A stretch of DNA of 64,000 nt from Dehalogenimonas sp. 4OHTPN. GTDB lineage: Bacteria > Chloroflexota > Dehalococcoidia > Dehalococcoidales > Dehalococcoidaceae. The stretch covers positions 744,001 through 808,000 of the forward strand of contig NZ_CP159307.1 of NCBI RefSeq assembly GCF_040448695.1. The letters are read 5' to 3'. A model generated the notes under the pieces. It made no database searches. It saw only the letters and a program-made list of their open reading frames with translations, and was not told where the DNA came from. Shown here in pieces: positions 45,870 to 54,594 of this stretch (its first letter is position 1; every line of letters begins with the position of its first letter). The position numbers and the translations under genes are program-made.

Positions 45870-46490
45870 TTACGGGGTTTCCTTTAACCATTTTGCAACC
45901 AGGTCACGTCGTTCCTTGTCCAAATTCTGCCCGGACTGATGAGCGGAGATGAAGGTGCTGAGCCTGGCTTCAGTGGTGAAGTTGGTGATTTGGTTAGGAG
46001 TGATATTGGGTCCGGCCAACCCGCCCTGGCGGAAAGCGCCGTGACACAGCGAGCAATTGGCGGCGTAGACCGCCGCCGGGTCGATCGGACCGGTTTGTGG
46101 TGGAGGGGTGACAGAGTTTGTTTTAAGGTAGTTCGCGAGCGAGTTGCGAAGCGGTTCGGCCATACCCACCCCGGTGAAATGGACGCTGAAAAAGGAACTC
46201 AGGAATGAGGCGCTGAAGTTGCTCACGTCGGTGAGTGCCGGCGCCACACCTCCCTGACGGTTGGTGCCGTGGCAGGATGCGCATTTACTGGAGTACAAGA
46301 GGGTTGCGTCCACTCCGGCTACTGTCGGTAACAGCGTCCCGTCTGCTGTCGTTGGCGGGGGAGTTGTGGTTGCGGTCGGCTCAGTTGTCGACCCGGTGCA
46401 GCCGCCGATTCCGAGTACCGGCAATACAAGCACCAGCAGAGCCACAATAGTTCCGGGAATGATACTGACCTTCGAGTCGTGTTTCCGCAA
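45870..46490 (-). CDS. Diheme c-type cytochrome lipoprotein
   Basis: 206 residues from TTG 46490 (AGGAGG six bases upstream). A lipobox GIGGC (Cys 31) follows the signal segment, then a Thr/Pro linker. Two CxxCH heme sites, CASCH (Cys 70-His 74) and CSLCH (Cys 146-His 150), lie in duplicated domains of about 70 residues. First gene of the hydrogenase operon, it could take electrons from the small subunit's distal cluster. Well-known Dehalococcoides hup operons have an Fe-S subunit here instead, and cytochromes c are not usual in this group. Confidence 0.9.
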   Translation of the reverse strand: MRKHDSKVSIIPGTIVALLVLVLPVLGIGGCTGSTTEPTATTTPPPTTADGTLLPTVAGVDATLLYSSKCASCHGTNRQGGVAPALTDVSNFSASFLSSFFSVHFTGVGMAEPLRNSLANYLKTNSVTPPPQTGPIDPAAVYAANCSLCHGAFRQGGLAGPNITPNQITNFTTEARLSTFISAHQSGQNLDKERRDLVAKWLKETP

Positions 46491-46517
46491 AGCCAGCCTC
46501 CTTGAAGAGATAAATGA

Positions 46518-46546
46518 ATGATAGAGCGTGGGCTTGAACTAGTCAA
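46518..46546 (-). promoter_or_regulatory. Promoter of the cytochrome-hydrogenase operon
   Basis: On the minus strand: TTGACT (46541-46546), 17-bp spacer, TATCAT (46518-46523). Start near 46511, about 20 nt before the TTG start. Confidence 0.75.
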
Positions 46547-46561
46547 GATAAAAATAATAAC

Positions 46562-46571
46562 GTACTAGTAC
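46562..46571. promoter_or_regulatory. GTACTAGTAC palindrome upstream of the hydrogenase promoter
   Basis: A perfect 10-bp palindrome centred about 55 bp upstream of the predicted start, separated from the -35 by 15 bp. This is an activator-like position. The same 10-mer occurs upstream of rdhA at 62148-62157. Confidence 0.5.
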
Positions 46572-46685
46572 TGCTTAAACGTAAATAACATAGATTGGAC
46601 ATTACTGTTTAATTACTCATAACCTTCCCGGAAGATCGGGTTATGCAGAACCTGCACGAAGTTGATCTTTACCCCCGGATCACGA

Positions 46686-47042
46686 TTACGCTGGTCTATC
46701 GGCCTCGTTCTCGGTGGGCTTTGCCGCATTCAGGTGACAGACGCCGACCACTTTTTGAACTGGTATGACGAAAGCTATGCCTGATCCTGGTTCATCCAAC
46801 TCGCACGTATTAATAACGCTGTCCAGAATCGCTTGGGTCTTGTTTGGATAGGTAACAGACAATACGATTTCTTTTTCAGGCTCGATCGGAATACCCAGGA
46901 TATTTTGCTTTTCTTCGTGGATACCTACCCCGCGTCCCATGATTATGGTTCCGCCTTCCGCGCCTGCTTTCATCGCGGAACGCATCGCCTGTTCTCCCCA
47001 TCCTTTGTTGACAATGGTGATGATTAACGATCCGTCGCTCAT
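46686..47042 (-). CDS. P-II family (GlnB-like) regulatory protein
   Basis: 118 residues with the ferredoxin-like P-II fold: LIITIVNKGWGEQAMRSAMKAGAEGGTIIMGRG is the N-terminal half, and EKEIVLSVTY follows the loop. The T-loop is short and lacks the Tyr uridylylation site of classical GlnB. It is encoded directly behind two DUF1538 membrane proteins and probably regulates them by binding nucleotides. GGAGGC lies upstream of ATG 47042. Confidence 0.85.
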   Translation of the reverse strand: MSDGSLIITIVNKGWGEQAMRSAMKAGAEGGTIIMGRGVGIHEEKQNILGIPIEPEKEIVLSVTYPNKTQAILDSVINTCELDEPGSGIAFVIPVQKVVGVCHLNAAKPTENEADRPA

Positions 47043-47043
47043 T

Positions 47044-47778
47044 CTAGTTGCCTCCTGTGACGCTTTTATTTCTGATGATGATACCGAGCACCATTACTGA
47101 AATGATTGGGGCCAGAGCTATCAGAGCCACCAAGCCCAGGCCATAAACTGCGGCTTCTCCGGAACCGGCGGCTGAGGCTAGACCGAGCCCAAGTCCCAGC
47201 AGAAAGGTGTTGGCGACGGGACCGGTGGCAACACCGCCGGCGTCAAAAGCAATCGAAATATAGGCAGGCTGAGTAAATCTGAGAAGCAAGAGAACTATAA
47301 GGTACCCTGGGATCAATATGTATAAAATGGGAATACTGTAGATGATCCTTGCCATTCCCAGAGCGACAAACCCACCGACGCCGAAACAGGCGGAAAATAG
47401 AATCAGTGATGCCCTGATCGAACCGGCTGATGTTTTTTCGACCTGATTGCACAGGACGCGGACAGCCGGTTCACTTCTGGTTGTCACGAAGCCGAGGATA
47501 AAACCGAGGGGAATCACCAGCCATCGGTGATCCATGGTATCAAATGCCTCGCCAATGGCATATCCAAAAGGCAGGAATCCTTCCTGGACCCCGAACAGGA
47601 ACAGCAGCAGTCCCGTCGCCGAAAGCAAAGCGCCTTTTAGTAGGTTCAATAAATACCTCGGCGGCAACCGAAGGAAAAAGGTTTGGAAAACGAACAATAC
47701 AAAAAGCAAGGGCAAGACCGCCTCAACCACACCCCTTGCGGTGATGATGAAAGTCTGCCACAGATCCAGCAGATTCAA
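47044..47778 (-). CDS. DUF1538 membrane protein, second copy
   Basis: 244 residues with about six to seven helices and the repeated DUF1538 pattern (LFGVQEGFLPFGYAIG, VTTRSEPAVRVLCNQVE, DAGGVATGPVANTFLLGLGLG). TTG 47778 overlaps the stop of the preceding DUF1538 gene (TTGA), indicating coupled translation; the P-II gene follows after one base. The internally symmetric ATGP and EP motifs recall transport proteins; the substrate is unknown. Confidence 0.85.
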   Translation of the reverse strand: MNLLDLWQTFIITARGVVEAVLPLLFVLFVFQTFFLRLPPRYLLNLLKGALLSATGLLLFLFGVQEGFLPFGYAIGEAFDTMDHRWLVIPLGFILGFVTTRSEPAVRVLCNQVEKTSAGSIRASLILFSACFGVGGFVALGMARIIYSIPILYILIPGYLIVLLLLRFTQPAYISIAFDAGGVATGPVANTFLLGLGLGLASAAGSGEAAVYGLGLVALIALAPIISVMVLGIIIRNKSVTGGN

Positions 47779-48470
47779 CCGGTAATTATCCCCATGATCA
47801 TTACCGCGATGATAGGGCCGATGGAAGCAAAACCGATCAGGCCAAAGCCGTCTGAGACCGGTGAACGGCCGGCCAAGACCGAACTGAAGCCAATCCCCAG
47901 CGATATGACGATCGGGGCGGTCAGCGCTCCGGTAGTCACGCTTCCTGAATCGAAGGCCAGCGGAACAAAGTCAGCGGGCGTCAAGACGGCCAGGATAATA
48001 ACCACCAGATAGCTGGCGGCTAACAAATAAGCCATTTTGATCCCAGCCAGGATGCGCAGCATGGCCAATACGGTAAACACCGCCAGCCCGATACCAATAA
48101 TATAAACCAGAGAATTGCCGTTTATCTCCCCACCGGAAATCTCTTCAGCTTGCATCGAAAGCACCAGTACATCAGGTTCGGCAATGGTTGTACTGAAGCC
48201 GATTAAAAAGGCCACCGCGGCGATCAGCCAGATAGACCGGCTTTGGATTAAGCCGGAACCGACCAAACGGCCGGCCGGCAGGATGCCTATTTCGATACCA
48301 AGGAGGAACAACACGATCCCGGCGATAACCAGTAACGTGCCGATAACGAATCTGAGGAATAGGACGCCCGAAGCTTGGACAAACACCACCTGCAAGAGAA
48401 TAATAACGACGATCAGCGGCGCGGTCGCCTTAACAACCCCGATCAGTGTCTCTCTAAAAAGGTTGCCCAA
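47775..48470 (-). CDS. DUF1538 membrane protein, first copy
   Basis: 231 residues, about seven helices, with motifs parallel to its neighbour: LLGIEIGILPAGRLVG, STTIAEPDVLVLSMQAEE and DSGSVTTGALTAPIVISLGIG. The two genes look like halves of a transporter fused into one polypeptide in some bacteria. Start TTG 48470, with AGGAC near. Confidence 0.85.
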   Translation of the reverse strand: MGNLFRETLIGVVKATAPLIVVIILLQVVFVQASGVLFLRFVIGTLLVIAGIVLFLLGIEIGILPAGRLVGSGLIQSRSIWLIAAVAFLIGFSTTIAEPDVLVLSMQAEEISGGEINGNSLVYIIGIGLAVFTVLAMLRILAGIKMAYLLAASYLVVIILAVLTPADFVPLAFDSGSVTTGALTAPIVISLGIGFSSVLAGRSPVSDGFGLIGFASIGPIIAVMIMGIITG

Positions 48471-48504
48471 GTCCTATTGTCCTTTCGGGGGTGGTTGGTT
48501 GGGT

Positions 48505-49869
48505 TCAACCCAGGCTCTTGAGGGGCGCTCGCCACCGGGTAACAGCCAGGATACAGTAACCAAGGGAGAGGAAGGTGATCGCTAAGGCTATTCTAACATA
48601 TACGATATCGCCGGATGTTTCCTGGGTCCAACCGAAATGGGAAAGCACCGTCGAGGCGGCAGGATAGACCGGCGAAACGTAGTTGAACCAGAAGGCAACG
48701 TTGAAGAACCAGAGCCACAGGCTTGGGAAAAGCGCCAAAGCAAGGCTCCATAAACGCTCGGTCAGATATAAAGACCTCGCGGCGATATAGATCGCTAGCG
48801 GAATGAAAATCACCAGGTACTGGTAGTTGATCCGGTAAAAGGTAGAGATGAATATGAGGATCCCGATCAGCATAGCCCGTGCGGGCGACAGTTTCAGCCA
48901 GTAAGTCGCCGCCAGTCCCGCGATGATGCCCAACACCATTACAGGGGTGTTGATATTCAACCACCCCACCGTGTCCCAGCCGTAAACGTTGTGGAGATAA
49001 GTGACCAACGCCCCGCTGCCTGAAAAAGCGTAGACCATCGGCTCCTGGTAAGCCGGCGCCTGACCCGGCAGCAGGACAGCGTTCAAGTATTCTCCGCCAG
49101 CCCCGGTAACCATGAACGGCAGCGAGACCGCTGCGATGACCCCAGTAAAAACGCCGAGGTTAGCAACAATCTGCCGCCGCGGCAACATTCTCAAGGCGGA
49201 AGCGATCATGAAAACAACCGGAATCAAAGTGTGTTGCTTGGTGAGGACAGCCACGGCAGCGGCGGCGAAAGCCCATCGGTAATGTTGTTTTTCAAAAAGG
49301 ACCAAAGCGCCCAGCAAAAAAACGGCGGCAATGGCGTCGAACTGGCCGAAAACCGAGGACTGGTACCACACCGCCGGATTCAGCAGCCATAACGAAGCGA
49401 AGAGCAGTTTCTTCCAGGCGGAACCGGGTACAGCGGCAAACAGGATAAGCCCGATTGCCAGGTCGGCGGTGATGATCGGTATTTTCATAGCAAGGCGCCA
49501 CGCGGTATCCACGAAATCTTGCCCGGCGGCGGCACCGGGCGCAGCCACTGCCGCTAGGCCCAGAATCAGGAGCCAGACAGGAGGATACACGAATCCCCAG
49601 CCCTGCCACGGGTTGACAGGGTCGGTGCCGGCATAATGACTGTAGAAATCAAGACCGTGCCGCTTAAACAACTGGGCGAACGACCAGAACTGAGCCGTGT
49701 CCTGGGTGGCTGAGAAAGGCGCCGCTAAAATCCGGGCCGCCGCGGCCGTAAAAATAACCAACATGAAAGCCGCCTTCGCCCACCGGTCTGAAGCAAGCAT
49801 CATCAGCTTGACACCGGCGGCGTCCAGCAGCCGCCGGACGGGGGGTTCCGTTGATGGTTGTCGGACCAT
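48505..49869 (-). CDS. Polytopic GT-C type glycosyltransferase
   Basis: 454 residues with about 10-12 membrane helices. The first outer loop carries ATQDTAQFWSFAQLFKRHG, an acidic site of the kind used by GT-C mannosyl- and glucosyltransferases. NPAVWYQSSVFGQFDA and LTKQHTLIPV are typical of the bacterial GT87/ALG-like branch. It probably uses a polyprenyl-phosphate sugar to decorate extracellular protein or glycan. Located between the P-II/DUF1538 operon and the serpin; a role in modifying the giant surface proteins is only a guess. Confidence 0.82.
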   Translation of the reverse strand: MVRQPSTEPPVRRLLDAAGVKLMMLASDRWAKAAFMLVIFTAAAARILAAPFSATQDTAQFWSFAQLFKRHGLDFYSHYAGTDPVNPWQGWGFVYPPVWLLILGLAAVAAPGAAAGQDFVDTAWRLAMKIPIITADLAIGLILFAAVPGSAWKKLLFASLWLLNPAVWYQSSVFGQFDAIAAVFLLGALVLFEKQHYRWAFAAAAVAVLTKQHTLIPVVFMIASALRMLPRRQIVANLGVFTGVIAAVSLPFMVTGAGGEYLNAVLLPGQAPAYQEPMVYAFSGSGALVTYLHNVYGWDTVGWLNINTPVMVLGIIAGLAATYWLKLSPARAMLIGILIFISTFYRINYQYLVIFIPLAIYIAARSLYLTERLWSLALALFPSLWLWFFNVAFWFNYVSPVYPAASTVLSHFGWTQETSGDIVYVRIALAITFLSLGYCILAVTRWRAPLKSLG

Positions 49870-49970
49870 GGGTGAGATTATAACCCAGAAACGGCATCAG
49901 GTATCAACGACCTCGAGTTCAGCCCATGCAAATGTATCGAAACGGTCGCGAGTAGTTTGAAAACTCTTAG

Positions 49971-51236
49971 CTACGAAGGGTCCACGACGCGACCGGTGAA
50001 AATAATAGCCCCGGAGGCGATATCGTGAATGAGGAAAATGAACGGGCGGTCGAGGGTGACGGTTGCCGGGTCCAGCGGCGCCGAAGTTGTGCCGACGACG
50101 ACGCCGGTGGCCGCGGCGGCTTCAGTGCCGGCTTCATCGACAGATATGAAGGCTTTATGCACCACGTCCTGAATCTGCAAGTCCCGCCGCCCGGTCATGC
50201 CCGAAAAATCGGCGCTGTCGGAAAAGGCGACGGGCATGCCCAAGGCTGTCAGAGTTTCCTTGAGGCCGAACTCTGAATCGAACTCAAATTTAGGCATGGT
50301 CAGATTGACGGTATTGTTCCTCAAGGCTGCGAGGATTGATGCCAGTTCGGCGCTGCCGAGGCTGTTTTCGAAGGCGCTGAAGGTGCCTCCCGCTGGCAGG
50401 ATGATGACCATGGAGAGTTCGCCGCCGTCGTATTTCAACTCCACCGCCTGATATCCGTCCCCGACAGCGTAGCCCATGCCGGAACTTTGGAACATCATCG
50501 GCACGATGACCTTACGACCGTTCAGCAGATTGAAAGCGCCGTCTCGGGTGGCATCTTCGGAAAAGGGGTTCAGCCAGCCTCCGTTGAAATAGACGGCATT
50601 GGTCAGAACCAACCGAGTTAGATCATTGACCGAGCCCTGAGGGAGAAGGTCCTTAATCCGTTGCTCCGTCTCCTTGGACACCCAATTGTTGATCGTCTGG
50701 CGGGAATTTTCGGTGTCCTTGATAAAATCGACAAGGCGCAGTCCGGCACCGTAATTCTCGGCCAGCAGGTCGAGGTAGCTTGTCTCAAACTTGAATTCGC
50801 GCTGGCCCCAGAGAGCGTTGGCTACCTTGAGTACGAAAGGCTCTTCGTCCTTGCCTTTGGCTCCCTGTCCGCGGGAGTTAAGGGCGGTGTCCAACGCATT
50901 AAAGGCGGCGTGAAGGCGGGACTGCTCCAGGGTAAAACGCAGGGTGTCAGCCATCTGCCGTTCTGTTTGGCCGCGGGCGCCGCCGAAGGTCATGGCTAGC
51001 GCCGCCGAGATGCTGTAAGGGGAATAGAAGATGTTGCCATCCTCCACCTTCAATAATTGATAAAGCGCCAGGGCGAATGTGGTGTTGCCGGCAACGAGTT
51101 CTGAAAGGTCGGTGGCCGGAGCGTTGGGGGAAAGGCGCGCTTTATCTGATTTGAGTTCTTCTCCGTAGGTTGGTCGGGCGCAACCAGAAAACAGCAGCGC
51201 CGCGGATAAAGCGATAGGCAAGAGAAATGTTTTCAT
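49971..51236 (-). CDS. Serpin lipoprotein
   Basis: 421 residues. The lipobox FSGC (Cys 19) indicates an anchored extracellular protein. The full serpin fold is visible: NIFYSPYSISAALAMTFGGARG, NWVSKETEQRIKDLLP, VLTNAVYFNGGW, and the C-terminal DRPFIFLIHDIASGAIIFTGRV. The reactive-loop hinge EAGTEAAAATGVVVG has small residues at P12-P9, as in inhibitory serpins; the scissile region is about GTTSAP, suggesting a target that cuts after a small residue. Uncommon in bacteria and plausibly guards surface proteins. Confidence 0.93.
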   Translation of the reverse strand: MKTFLLPIALSAALLFSGCARPTYGEELKSDKARLSPNAPATDLSELVAGNTTFALALYQLLKVEDGNIFYSPYSISAALAMTFGGARGQTERQMADTLRFTLEQSRLHAAFNALDTALNSRGQGAKGKDEEPFVLKVANALWGQREFKFETSYLDLLAENYGAGLRLVDFIKDTENSRQTINNWVSKETEQRIKDLLPQGSVNDLTRLVLTNAVYFNGGWLNPFSEDATRDGAFNLLNGRKVIVPMMFQSSGMGYAVGDGYQAVELKYDGGELSMVIILPAGGTFSAFENSLGSAELASILAALRNNTVNLTMPKFEFDSEFGLKETLTALGMPVAFSDSADFSGMTGRRDLQIQDVVHKAFISVDEAGTEAAAATGVVVGTTSAPLDPATVTLDRPFIFLIHDIASGAIIFTGRVVDPS

Positions 51237-51391
51237 TTTATTCTCTTAGGGTTCGGATTTCTATATTGTACAACGCTGCAGAAGGCATAAGGTAAGCATC
51301 ATGCATTTCACCTGCCAAGTAAGACGTCTTCAGTACTTAATTTCATGCGCAGATACCTGGCCTGGCTTTGGTTGGGAAATATCGGAGGGAT

Positions 51392-51832
51392 TTACAGCAA
51401 GCCCAGGTTGCGGGCGATATGGAACGGCACGGTGAAAGCCAGGGATAGTGCCAGCCCGGGATGGAGATAGTTGAGGATGCCGTTTATTCGGTGTAAATAC
51501 CAGAACCTCTTGATCATGCCGGTAAGGATGAGACCGGACAGCATCAGGTACATCAGGAAGCCGGTATCGAAATCAGGGAACCGCAAACGTTGGGCGAAAT
51601 GGATTGTGATTAAGCCGAAGGCCAGAATGTTGCCGAAGATATGGGCCGGCAGCATGGCTTTCGAACGCAGTTTAACGAAGCGCTTGAGTATCGAGTAAGC
51701 CGGCACCGAGACTGCCAGAAAGCCGACGCCTAACCAGCCCATCCAGTGGGTTAGAAGATATGGTCCAACAACCGATTCAAACTGTATCAAATCAAAGTGA
51801 ATGCCCAGCGCCAGGCTGATAATAAGCAGCAA
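51392..51832 (-). CDS. Small polytopic membrane protein (possible cytochrome b561/ferric reductase-like)
   Basis: 146 residues with four hydrophobic segments. Four His residues sit in or near helices: HWMGW, PAHIFGNILAF, HFAQRL and HPGLALSLAF/HIARN. This pattern would suit heme-binding, but I do not recognise the family with certainty. The start is uncertain: TTG 51832 lacks a good ribosome site, and no in-frame ATG or GTG lies upstream before a stop. The gene follows tRNA-Arg on the same strand. Confidence 0.6.
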   Translation of the reverse strand: MLLIISLALGIHFDLIQFESVVGPYLLTHWMGWLGVGFLAVSVPAYSILKRFVKLRSKAMLPAHIFGNILAFGLITIHFAQRLRFPDFDTGFLMYLMLSGLILTGMIKRFWYLHRINGILNYLHPGLALSLAFTVPFHIARNLGLL

Positions 51833-51889
51833 CAGACCGAGCGGGATCCAGAATGGGATTCTCAGGAGGAGCCTCCATTAAAAAAGAAC

Positions 51890-51966
51890 TGGTACCCCTG
51901 GCGCGATTCGAACGCGCGACACGCGGTTTAGGAAACCGCTGCTCTATCCTACTGAGCTACAGGGGC
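51890..51966 (-). tRNA. tRNA-Arg (CCT anticodon)
   Basis: 77 nt with encoded CCA. Acceptor GCCCCTG pairs with CAGGGGT; the anticodon arm GCGGT-TTCCTAA-ACCGC gives CCT, reading AGG; the T arm has GTTCGAATC. Confidence 0.97.
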
Positions 51967-51975
51967 ACTCTCGGA

Positions 51976-51981
51976 ATTATA
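51976..51981 (-). promoter_or_regulatory. Extended -10 box of tRNA-Arg
   Basis: Minus-strand TTGCTATAAT, with start near 51969, three bases before the tRNA. The -35 is weak (TTCACT, 18-bp spacer). Confidence 0.6.
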
Positions 51982-52030
51982 GCAATAATTAGCTCCATTA
52001 GTGAATTTCAGGGCTTTCTTTCGGATTCGG

Positions 52031-52036
52031 TATAAT
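52031..52036 (+). promoter_or_regulatory. -10 box of the two-component system operon
   Basis: TATAAT with a poor -35, divergent from the tRNA-Arg promoter 50 bp away. Start near 52043, followed by GGAGGAGG and ATG 52057. A weak -35 is common where an activator, possibly the response regulator itself, is needed. Confidence 0.5.
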
Positions 52037-52056
52037 GTATCCGAACGGAGGAGGAC

Positions 52057-52731
52057 ATGGTACGGATCCTGGTGGTCGAAGACGAAAGACGCTTGGCCCA
52101 GATCATTAAAAGGGGTCTGGAAGAAGCGGGCTATGCTGTCGACAACGCTTTCGACGGCATCGAAGGCCAAGCGCTGGCCGAAAGCACGTCATATGACCTG
52201 ATCATCCTCGATGTGATGCTGCCGAAACAGGATGGCGTCCAGACATGCCGCGAACTGCGGAACCGGAAAATAGCCGCGCCCGTCCTCATGCTGACAGCCC
52301 GCGACGCCATTGAAGACCGGGTGGCGGGACTGGACGCCGGCGCCGACGACTACATGATCAAACCCTTCGCGTTTTCGGAACTGCTTGCCAGAGTCAGAGC
52401 ATTATTGAGGCGGGGCGTCCCCTTAAGTACCTCGAAGTTAACTGCGGCGGACCTGGAACTGGACACAGCCACCAGGACGGCCGTTCGGTGCGGGCGGAAG
52501 ATCGAGCTAACCAGCCGGGAGTACGCCATACTGGAGTACTTGATGCGCCATCCGGGTGTCTTGATCACACGCACCATGCTGGAGGAGCGGATCTGGGACT
52601 ACCAGAGCGACCGCTTATCCAATGTGATCGACGTTTACATCAAGAAGCTGCGGAACAAAATCGACCAGCCAGGTCAACCCAGCCTGATAAAGACCGTTCG
52701 AGGCGCCGGGTATCGAATGGAGGCGAAATGA
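52057..52731 (+). CDS. OmpR-family response regulator
   Basis: 224 residues. Receiver domain with the acidic pair in VVEDERR, the phosphorylation site Asp 52 in LIILDVMLP, and Lys near 102 in MIKPF. Residues 128-222 form a winged-helix DNA-binding domain (LTSREYAILEYLMRHPG, NVIDVYIKKLRNKID, IKTVRGAGYRM). GGAGGAGG sits close before ATG. The stop overlaps the kinase start (ATGA). The targets are not evident. Confidence 0.95.
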   Translation: MVRILVVEDERRLAQIIKRGLEEAGYAVDNAFDGIEGQALAESTSYDLIILDVMLPKQDGVQTCRELRNRKIAAPVLMLTARDAIEDRVAGLDAGADDYMIKPFAFSELLARVRALLRRGVPLSTSKLTAADLELDTATRTAVRCGRKIELTSREYAILEYLMRHPGVLITRTMLEERIWDYQSDRLSNVIDVYIKKLRNKIDQPGQPSLIKTVRGAGYRMEAK

Positions 52732-54143
52732 CTCTCTTCAAGAGCGTCAAATTTCTGCTGACGATATGGTACCTTTTTGTATTAGGCGCTCTGCTGCTAT
52801 TTTTTATATCAATCTCATATGTTTACCTGTCAAACAGTCTGAATTCCAGTTTTGATGATTCGCTGGAAACGACTGCGAATAACATCAGAGTCAATATAGG
52901 CATCATCAATGGAAGCCCGGTCTTGGAGGAGAATCCGACGGTGTTTTTTGAGACACAGTCGCTTGAACTGTTGATGCTCTTCGATGCAACGGGGAACCAG
53001 CTCCAGGTCATGGGCGACGTTTTTCCTATCCCCGGTCTCGACCAGCTGCTCGATGAGGCGGCCGCCGAAAAGTCAGCCTTTGCGACGATGAACCGGCCCG
53101 GGCGAGAGCCGACAAGAATATTTCTGTCACCTGCCGCAGGTGACTCAAACGCAAGTATCCTTTTGATAGGGCGATCAACCGCCTCGGTGTCCCAGGTGCT
53201 GGACCAGCTTGCCGTAATTCACGTAATCGGTGGACTGATCACATTGCTGTTAGCCGGCGCCGGCGGCCTGTTCATGGCTAACCGGGCGTTGAAACCTGTC
53301 GACGAAATGACCAGGGCGGCGCAGGAGATCAGCAGCACCGATCTGTCACGGCGGATCGAGGTCAGCGCAAACGACGAACTTGGGAAACTTGCCGAAACAC
53401 TGAACCAGATGATCGGCCGGCTGGACCAGTCATTCACGGCCCAGCGCCGCTTCACCGCCGACGCTTCCCACGAACTCCGAACACCGGCGGCGATAATTCA
53501 GGCAGAATCCACCCTGGCTTTAAGCAAGAGCCGTAACCCCGAAGAATACCGGTCCTCTCTGGAGGTAATCAGCCGGGAATCCGAGCATATGGCGGGGCTG
53601 ATCGACAAGCTGCTTTCGGTGTCCCGCAGCGATTCCGGCCAGCCACTGAAACTTGATGAAATTGAGCTTGACAAGCTGCTGAAAGATCTGATCGAGGAAT
53701 TCAACCCGCTTTGTCTATCCAGGCACCTAGCCTGCCGCATCAACAGGTTGGAACCGGCCAAGGTCATCGGCGACAGGCTAGAACTGCGGCGCCTGTTCAT
53801 CAACCTCTACGATAATGCCATCCGCTACACCCCGCCGGGAGGCAGCGTTACGCTGTCGGCTGCGATACGTGTCGGCTTTGCTGCGGTATCTGTGACCGAT
53901 ACTGGCATAGGGATTCCCAAAGAAAACCTGGCTCACATCTTCGACCGGTTTTACCGGGTGGATAAGGCGCGTTCGAGGGCTGAAGGGGGTTCGGGATTAG
54001 GTCTAGCCATCTGCCGCCAGATTGCCGAAGCCCACGGGGGGCGCATCGAGGTGAAGAGCGAACCCGGCCATGGCAGCACTTTCACCGTGTTCTTACCGCT
54101 ATCAGATAAACCTGACCATTCGGGATTACCACTCCGGCCGTGA
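52728..54143 (+). CDS. Sensor histidine kinase
   Basis: 471 residues. Two membrane helices (about residues 9-31 and 161-183) flank an extracellular sensing domain of about 130 residues; HAMP follows (NRALKPVDEMTRAAQEI). The HisKA domain has DASHELRTPAAI with phospho-acceptor His 248, and the HATPase has NLYDNAIRYTPPGG (N box), DTGIGIP (G1) and GGSGLGLAI (G2). Overall layout resembles BaeS/CusS. The sensing domain matches nothing I can name. ATG 52728 overlaps the regulator stop. Confidence 0.95.
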   Translation: MTLFKSVKFLLTIWYLFVLGALLLFFISISYVYLSNSLNSSFDDSLETTANNIRVNIGIINGSPVLEENPTVFFETQSLELLMLFDATGNQLQVMGDVFPIPGLDQLLDEAAAEKSAFATMNRPGREPTRIFLSPAAGDSNASILLIGRSTASVSQVLDQLAVIHVIGGLITLLLAGAGGLFMANRALKPVDEMTRAAQEISSTDLSRRIEVSANDELGKLAETLNQMIGRLDQSFTAQRRFTADASHELRTPAAIIQAESTLALSKSRNPEEYRSSLEVISRESEHMAGLIDKLLSVSRSDSGQPLKLDEIELDKLLKDLIEEFNPLCLSRHLACRINRLEPAKVIGDRLELRRLFINLYDNAIRYTPPGGSVTLSAAIRVGFAAVSVTDTGIGIPKENLAHIFDRFYRVDKARSRAEGGSGLGLAICRQIAEAHGGRIEVKSEPGHGSTFTVFLPLSDKPDHSGLPLRP

Positions 54144-54169
54144 TATAATCAAATTCTTTTGTTGATTAG

Positions 54170-54541
54170 ATGAAACACGGCCGTCGAATCATTCTCATCG
54201 GCATCGGGACCCTGGCGCTCTCCCTGGGCGTCCTGGGGGTTTTCCTGCCGCTACTGCCGACGACGCCTTTCCTGTTGCTGGCTGCCGCCTGCTACACCCG
54301 TTCATCGCCGCGGTTCTACCACTGGCTGATACATCATCACTGGCTGGGGGAATACATTCGAAATTACCGGGAACATCGGGCTATCAAGCTCAGAGCCAAG
54401 GTTTCAGCGATAGTTATACTTTGGCTCGCCATTTTTATTAGCATGATGGCTGTAGATGTCACCTGGATTCGGCTGCTGCTTGTCGTTATCGCCGCCGGTG
54501 TAACCGTCCACCTGCTTACACTGCGTACCATCAAGAGCTGA
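54170..54541 (+). CDS. DUF454 (YbaN-like) membrane protein
   Basis: 123 residues, four helices. Matches the DUF454 family: LGVLGVFLPLLPTTPFLLLAAACYTRSSPRFYHWL and YRNYREHRAI-like segment near residue 65. Function unknown. It has its own extended -10, TGATATAAT (core 54144-54149), overlapping the end of the kinase gene, with start near 54157. Confidence 0.88.
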   Translation: MKHGRRIILIGIGTLALSLGVLGVFLPLLPTTPFLLLAAACYTRSSPRFYHWLIHHHWLGEYIRNYREHRAIKLRAKVSAIVILWLAIFISMMAVDVTWIRLLLVVIAAGVTVHLLTLRTIKS

Positions 54542-54594
54542 ACAGTTTATCTTCGGCGAGATATGCGATATCCCGGCGACTTGTCTATCAAAGG

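Noticed and set aside
51853-52035. 60-codon plus-strand frame over the tRNA-Arg gene
   Set aside because: It is a translation of the antisense strand of the tRNA and has no coding support.
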